Positions 55,687-61,152 of a stretch of DNA of 61,152 nt are shown here, in pieces (position 1 is the first letter of the stretch; every line of letters begins with the position of its first letter). The notes below the pieces were generated by a model. The model did no database searches, had not been told where the DNA came from, and saw nothing but the letters and a program-made list of their open reading frames with translations. The DNA is taken from assembly GCA_024220525.1 (NCBI GenBank), contig JAMYWO010000085.1, positions 1-61,152 on the forward strand, read 5' to 3'. The position numbers and the translations under genes were made by a program. Source of the DNA: Cochliopodium minus (taxonomy: Eukaryota; Discosea; Himatismenida; Cochliopodiidae).

Positions 55687-58600
55687 ATGGATTTGTATCC
55701 TTTCATATCCTTATTTATCCTTTCATTTAATTTGCATTAAAAATAGTTTTGCAGTAGAACCAATTGGAAATTGTCCTCATATGTTGTTGGATGACCATTT
55801 CATCGAATTAGGACCAGAGATAGACCTTATAGATCTTCCATGTGAGAAATGCAATGATAAAAGCGAAAATTGGGTATGCTTAAAATGTCATAAGGTATTC
55901 TGTTCAAGGTAAATAAAATTATGAAAGAAAAATATTTAACTGAAAAATTATATCCTCTCAATAAAAATCCATAATTTGAAAAAAGATATGTGAATGGAGA
56001 TTTCAAAGACCATTATCAAAATGATAAATCACATTGTCTTGGAATATCATTTTCAGATTTATCAGTATGGTGTAATGAATGTGAATCGGTAAAAAAAATT
56101 TTAAAAAAATTAAATAATCAAAATTAAAAAAAAATTAAAAAAATTGAAAATTTTTTTATTTTAAAAAAGTACATCAAAGGACCAAAACTTGCCAATTCTC
56201 TCAAAAATATTTCCAAAAATAAATTCAATGAGAAAAAGGAAGTGAAAGAGGGAAAAAAGGAGACACTGGATAAAAAAGTCATACTTCCTACTCAAACCGA
56301 GAATTGGCCAAGAGTCAAGGAGCTATTAAAACAAAAATACGAAAATATGAATCAACTATCGGTAAAATTTTTTTTTATTTTTAAAAATTTATTTTTTATT
56401 AAATTTTTAAAAAATTTTATTTTTATTTTTTAGTTTTTAAAATTTTTATCATTATTTATTATTTTATTTTCATTTTATTTTTATTTTTAGTTTTTAAAAT
56501 TTTTTATTTACTTTTTATTTTATTTTTATTCTTTAGATGGCCATTGAAGAAATTGAAAATTTTGGAAACAGACAAAAGTTAACGGTTTCGGGGAGCAGGT
56601 ACTGCAAGTTTGTTGAGCAATCCGAGCAGCCTTTGTTTTTTTCGGAAACTCTTCCATTTATTCAACAACTTAGTTTGGAAATAGAAGATGCATTTCCTAA
56701 TGGTAATTCACATTTTTTGGTTTTTTTATTTTTTTATTTTGTTATAAAAATCTTTTATTTTATTTTATTTTTTGGTTTTTGTTTTTTGTTTTTTGTTTTT
56801 TGTTTTTTGTTTTTTGTTTTGCTATTAAGATCTTTTATCTTATTTTATTTTTAGTTTACATTTTTATTTTTATTTTAATTATTATTTTTCCGATCAAAAG
56901 TATTTTTAATCCCCATTTTTATTGATATTTTTTTTTATCATTTTAAATTTTTTGATTTTGATTTATTTTTTATTTTAAATTTGAAATATATTCTAATTTA
57001 ATTTGCTTTATTTTTTATTTTTTATCAAAAATTTTTTTTTTCATCTTATTTATTTTTCATTTTTTTTTTAGTTATTATTTTCTTGAAATTTTTTAAATTA
57101 TAATTTTATTATTTAAAATTATAATTATTAATTTAATTAAATTTTTTTTAATTTTTTAGGAATCCCTTTGTTTTTGAGTGACAAAGAATATGAAATTTCG
57201 TTCACAAAAAGACAAGTTGCAATTCTTTTAGCCAACGCATTTTTCGGGACCTTCAACTTGGTGAATCCTCATACCCTCTCTGACTTACAATTTCCTGATT
57301 TTGATTTCAGAGGTGTCAGATATTCCCCTTCTTCTCCCATCAAATGTATTTTGCATTATTTTTCGAGAATTCAAAAACAAAGTAAAAATTTTTTTTTATT
57401 TTATATTATTTGCTTACATTTTTGTTATATTAAACTTCTTAATTTTTTTTTCTCTTTTTAAAGAAAATTATGATTTATTATGTTTGAACAAGTTTAAATA
57501 TTGGAGATAATAATTAATTATTTTATTTTTTTTAAATTTATTTTTAATTTTTTATTTATTTTATTATTTTTTATTTTTTATTTTTTATTTTTTATTTTTT
57601 ATTTTTTATTTTATTTTTATTTTTTATTTTTTTCTCATTATTTTATTGTCATTTTCTATGATAAAAAATTATGATATTCATTTAATTATTTTTTACCTAT
57701 TATTAAAAAAAAATTATGATTTATTTGTTTTAATAAAATTTTCTATACTAATTATTATTTATTTATTTAATTTTTCTATTATTATCATTATTTTTTTTTT
57801 ATAATATTTTTTTTTAAATTAATTTCTTTTTTTTTTTTCTTAAAAAGTGCCCACGGGATTTTTGAAAGTGGAAAGAAAAATGGTGACTCAGAAAGAGCTA
57901 CCAAACTGGAAAAAAAGCAAAACCCCACTTTCAAAAGTGGTCCTTCATCCAACCCAACTCATTGAAGATTTAGAAGAAGGACTTCACGCTGATTTCGCCA
58001 ACGAAGTATTTTATTTTTATTTTATTTTTTTTATTTTTTAATTTTTTACGTAGAATTATTTCATTAATTTTTTAATTTTATTTCTTTGAATAAAATTTAG
58101 TATATTGGTAAGTTTTAGAATTTTTTTTTTTATTCTATGTCAAATTTAAACTATATTGAAAGGTGGAGGTAAAATTTTTTAAACTTCAATTTATTCTTTA
58201 TTTTTAAAATTGTTTTATTATTTTAATTATATTTTTATTTTTTATAATTATTTTTATTTTTTATTTTTGTTTTTGTTTTTGTTTTTATTTTTATTTTTAT
58301 CATGTTATTTTTTCTTTTTTTTTTATTTTTAAAAAATTATTTGATTATTTTTTTTTTAAAAAGGTGTACTTACAGGAGGAAACGTTCAGGAAGAAATTTT
58401 GTTCGTGGTGAAACCAGAGTGTTTGGTTACTCTTCTTTTTTGTGCCAAAATGGAATTGAACGAATCCATCATCATTAGTGGTGCCGAAAGATTTTCCAAG
58501 TATACTGGATATGGGGGTGGTTGGAAATTTAATGGTGATTTTGTTGGTAAAAATTTTTTTTTAAATTAATAAATTATAATAAAAAAAAAGTTTAATTTAA

Positions 58601-59658
58601 AAAATGTTATTGAAAAAATTTTAAAAATTTAATTTTAAAAATTTTTTTAAATAATAAAAATTTGATTAAAAATAAAAGTTTAATTTTAAAAATTAAATTT
58701 AAATAATTTAAAAAATTTGATTAAAAATAAAAGTTTAATAAAAAATAAAAATTTAATAAAAAGAAAAGTTCAATTTTAAAAATTATTAAATAATAATTTT
58801 AAAATTTAAAAATTAAAAATTTAAAATTTCATCATATGTGAAAAAATTAAATTTATATAAAATCATAAATTTTTAAATTAAAATGTAGAATTATTTTCTT
58901 TCATTTTTTTTTTTTGGGTAGATAAATCAAAGAGGGATTCAACAGATTCAATCATCACGAAGATCATCGCAATAGATGCCACTGTTTGCTTTGGGAACAA
59001 CGAGCAATACACCACTACTTTCGAAAGGGATTTGATAAAATGTTTTGTTGGTTTCAGAAATTATTCAAAACAGAACGACAAAGGAGGTAAAATAATTATT
59101 TTTTAATTATTTTTTCTAATTTTTTTAATTATTTTATTTTTATTTTTATTTTATTTTCATTTTATTTTTAATAATTATTTTTATTTTTATTTTTATTTTT
59201 ATTTTTATTTTTATTTTTATTTATAATTTTTAATTTTTTAATAATTATTTTTATATTTTTTTTATTTTTTTTTTAATTAATATAAAAAAAAAAAAAAGAG
59301 TTTGAAGAAAATCTACCTGCAATAACCGGAAATTGGGGTTGTGGTGCTTTTGGGGGAAACAAAGAATTGAAGTTTTTTCAACAACTTCTTGTTATTTCCG
59401 AAACAGGAAGAGACTTGCACTATTGTCCATTGTCCGAGCCTTTTAGTGGTAATATTTTACTCATTTTTTTTTTTTTTAAATTTTTTAATCATTTTTGTTT
59501 TAAAATTAGAAACATTCACAAAGTTTATTGAAGAAGTAAAAGGTGCTTCTGTTTCAGATTTGTACAACATTTACAAAAAGGGAATCAAAGAAGGAAAGAT
59601 TCCTTGCCAAAAATTATTGGAATACATTTCAAACCAATACACAAACAATAAAAAATAA
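55687..59658 (+). CDS. PARG: UBP zinc finger fused to poly(ADP-ribose) glycohydrolase
   Basis: Predicted 556-aa protein, thirteen exons, phases consistent: 55687-55694, 55747-55908, 55986-56088, 56170-56361, 56537-56702, 57160-57381, 57848-58005, 58101-58107, 58163-58168, 58364-58546, 58922-59086, 59299-59448 and 59510-59658. Residues 10-91 are a zf-UBP: C12/H14, C35/C38, WVCLKC, C55SRY58, SVWC86NEC89. Residues ~150-556 are a macrodomain-type PARG that cuts ribose-ribose bonds of poly(ADP-ribose). Visible: an N-terminal accessory region ([30 protein letters not shown]), [20 protein letters not shown] with catalytic E351/E352, [37 protein letters not shown] and a C-terminal EYISNQY. A charged linker (~105-155) joins the halves. 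The zinc finger suggests recruitment to free or ADP-ribosylated ubiquitin; this is inference. Confidence 0.9.
58101..58107 (+). other. 7-nt coding microexon of PARG
   Basis: TATATTG between acceptor AG (58099-58100) and donor GTAAGT (58108). It encodes Tyr-Ile and the first base of the first Gly of the catalytic loop. Skipping it removes conserved residues and shifts the frame. Confidence 0.8.
58163..58168 (+). other. 6-nt coding microexon of PARG
   Basis: GTGGAG between acceptor AG (58161-58162) and donor GTAAAA (58169). It supplies the middle of the catalytic GGG. The introns on either side are 55 and 195 nt. Being 6 nt, it could be skipped in frame, which would delete two glycines and presumably kill catalysis. 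Confidence 0.8.
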
Positions 59659-59726
59659 ACTAAATAATAAAATAATTATTAAAAATAATTAAATAATTAA
59701 AAATATTTGAAATTTTTTTTTCTTTT

Positions 59727-61041
59727 TCAATTTAAATTTGGTTTTAATTTTCCCAGTTGACTCAACGTTTTTATTATCCATAATGAGACGTCCACAGATT
59801 TGTTTCGGTTAGTTTTTACCCACTCTTCCTCACAAAGCTCGACACTAGTTAACCTTTCCTCTGGATTTTTTTGGAGACTAAGAAAAAAATAAAAAAATTA
59901 AAAAAATTAAAAAATAAAATTAAAAAAATTATAAAAAATAAATTAAAAATTAACAAAATTTTTTTTACCATTTATTGATAAAATTAGAGAAAGAAGGAGA
60001 ATAAGATGAGGATTCTTCCAAGGAGGGAGGCGACTCGTTGCAAATTTTCTGCCACAATGCCCAATACCCCGAAGGAATTTTCTCACCCTCTTTGATATAA
60101 GGATATCTCCCAATAGCACACTCTAATAATGTTAATCCATAACTCCTAAAAATTTTTTTATTTTTATTTTTTATTTTTTATTTATTATTTTTTATTTTTT
60201 ATTTTATTTTATTTTATTTTTTATTTGGTTTTATTATTTTTTATTTGGTTTTATTATTTTTTATTTCTTTTTTTTATTTTAGTAAAAATTTATTTTTTAT
60301 ATTTTTTATATTTATTCTTTATTTTATATTTTTTTTACCAAATATCACTATTAGATGAATGACCCTTTCCCATGATGCGTTCAGGGCTCATATAAAAAGA
60401 CGTTCCAATAAATGATTTCACTTGTCCTAAATATTTTTTTATTTATTCAGTTTTTATTTTTTTTATTTTTTTTATTTTTTTTTAGTTTATTTAGTTTTTT
60501 AGTTTTTATTTTTTTTAGTTTTTTAGTTTTTTTAGTTTTATTTTTTTATTTTTTTTTTTACCAATGGTGTCTATTAGTTTTCCACTCACCCCAAAATCAG
60601 ATATTTTAATTTCTCCTTGCGAATTTATCAACAAATTTGATGCTGATAAATCAAAATTAAATAAATTTTTTTAAAAAATATTAATAAAAAAATTAATTTT
60701 AAAAAAATAAAAAATTAAAAATTTAAAATAAAAATTAAAAAATTAAAAGATTTAAAATAAAAAATATAAAAAATTAAAAAAATTAATTTTAAAAAGTTTT
60801 TTTTTGAAATTTTCACGTTTTATGTCTCTATGAACAATATGTAGTATTTTATGAATATATACAAGACCATCCAAAATCTATTTGTTTTTACAAATAAAAA
60901 AATTGATAGAACCAAAAATAAAAAAAAATTTTTTTTTTATTTTTTTGATTTTTACTTGAATGGACATTGAAGTCAGAATGTCTTCAGGAATGGTTTTCAC
61001 TTCTTTCAAAATATCCGCCAGTGTCCCCATATCCATTAATT
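59727..61041 (-). CDS. MAP kinase kinase-type protein kinase, C-terminal part (5' partial at window edge)
   Basis: About 214 residues of a STE-group kinase in six exons: 61041-60956, 60877-60817, 60642-60562, 60426-60339, 60145-59969 and 59877-59727. Motifs in order: [15 protein letters not shown] (hinge and helix D), [31 protein letters not shown] (catalytic loop, split after Lys), [18 protein letters not shown] (DFG), [14 protein letters not shown] (activation segment and APE-equivalent SPE), [41 protein letters not shown] and [11 protein letters not shown] are typical of MAP2Ks. Activation-loop phospho-site candidates are the Ser/Thr in KSFIGTS. A short extension after the kinase core ends at 59727. 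The N-lobe with the ATP-binding loop lies beyond the window. Confidence 0.92.
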
Positions 61042-61075
61042 CTGTTAAAAAAAAATTTTTTATTTTTATTTTTTG

Positions 61076-61152
61076 TTTTTATTTTATTTTTATTTTTATT
61101 TTTATTTTTATTTTTATTTTTATTTTTATTTTTATTTTTATTTTTATTTTTA
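61076..61152. repeat. T5A low-complexity tract at right window edge
   Basis: Almost pure TTTTTA-like repeat inside the intron upstream of the last visible MAP2K exon; the same composition as the left edge. Confidence 0.8.

Noticed and set aside
57466-57510. Possible extra PARG exon ([14 protein letters not shown] then stop)
   Set aside because: Direct splicing of 57381 to 57848 gives an uninterrupted PARG alignment in phase; including this piece would end the protein before the catalytic loop.
1-61152. CRISPR arrays, bacterial operons, tRNA or rRNA genes
   Set aside because: No regularly spaced repeats, no ribosome-binding-site context, and no cloverleaf B-box-like sequence was seen; the window is spliced eukaryotic DNA.

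Overview
The window is AT-rich eukaryotic nuclear DNA. Genes are broken by many short GT-AG introns, the standard genetic code is used, two proteins carry long asparagine runs, and non-coding DNA is dominated by T5A-type low-complexity sequence. This suggests a free-living, probably aerobic protist of amoeboid type (amoebozoan or heterolobosean-like). Aerobic life is inferred from a multicopper oxidase, a glutathione-peroxidase-fold protein and a possible complex I subunit. The species cannot be named from sequence alone. Exon-intron structures were worked out by hand from splice dinucleotides, reading phase and family conservation. Nearly all models close with consistent phases.

Layout. 1-5.7 kb: the 3' part of RAB3GAP1, then two tandem 2OG-Fe(II) oxygenase paralogs. 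5.8-12.6 kb: a complete 16-exon XRN2/RAT1 exoribonuclease (minus strand) with a 5-nt microexon. 13.5-20.7 kb: POP4/RPP29, a phosphatase-less and apparently circularly permuted YVH1 zinc protein, an SH3/zinc-ribbon/LRR protein with two MITE-like intronic repeats, and a tiny 81-aa gene. 21-29 kb: a two-TM cysteine-containing membrane protein, a multi-LIM protein, a cyclic-nucleotide-binding-like/EF-hand protein and a membrane-anchored multicopper oxidase. 29-34 kb: an ankyrin protein and three paralogs of an unrecognised charged repeat family. 34-37 kb: GWT1/PIGW and a TruA/PUS pseudouridine synthase fired from a 52-bp divergent intergenic region. 37.5-47.3 kb: a lineage-specific, partly decaying cluster (ankyrin, F-box/SPRY, GLUG-repeat membrane protein, RCC1 and GLUG pseudogenes). 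47.6-52.5 kb: a DOA10/MARCHF6 E3 ligase crossed by a 100-N assembly gap whose flanks are the same 77 bp. 53-61 kb: a small two-TM protein, a glutathione-peroxidase-like pseudoenzyme, a stand-alone UBP zinc finger, a UBP zinc finger fused to poly(ADP-ribose) glycohydrolase, and the 3' part of a MAP kinase kinase.

The strongest leads are: (i) the zf-UBP-PARG fusion beside a stand-alone zf-UBP paralog, which couples a reader of free ubiquitin tails to an ADP-ribose eraser; (ii) the permuted YVH1 zinc domain without phosphatase; and (iii) recurrent microexons of 4-8 nt, two of which split the catalytic GGG loop of PARG. Housekeeping genes (XRN2, POP4, GWT1, PUS, DOA10, MAP2K) are interleaved with these without operon-like logic. 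Several neighbours are divergent with very short shared upstream regions (35451-35502, 53660-53780).
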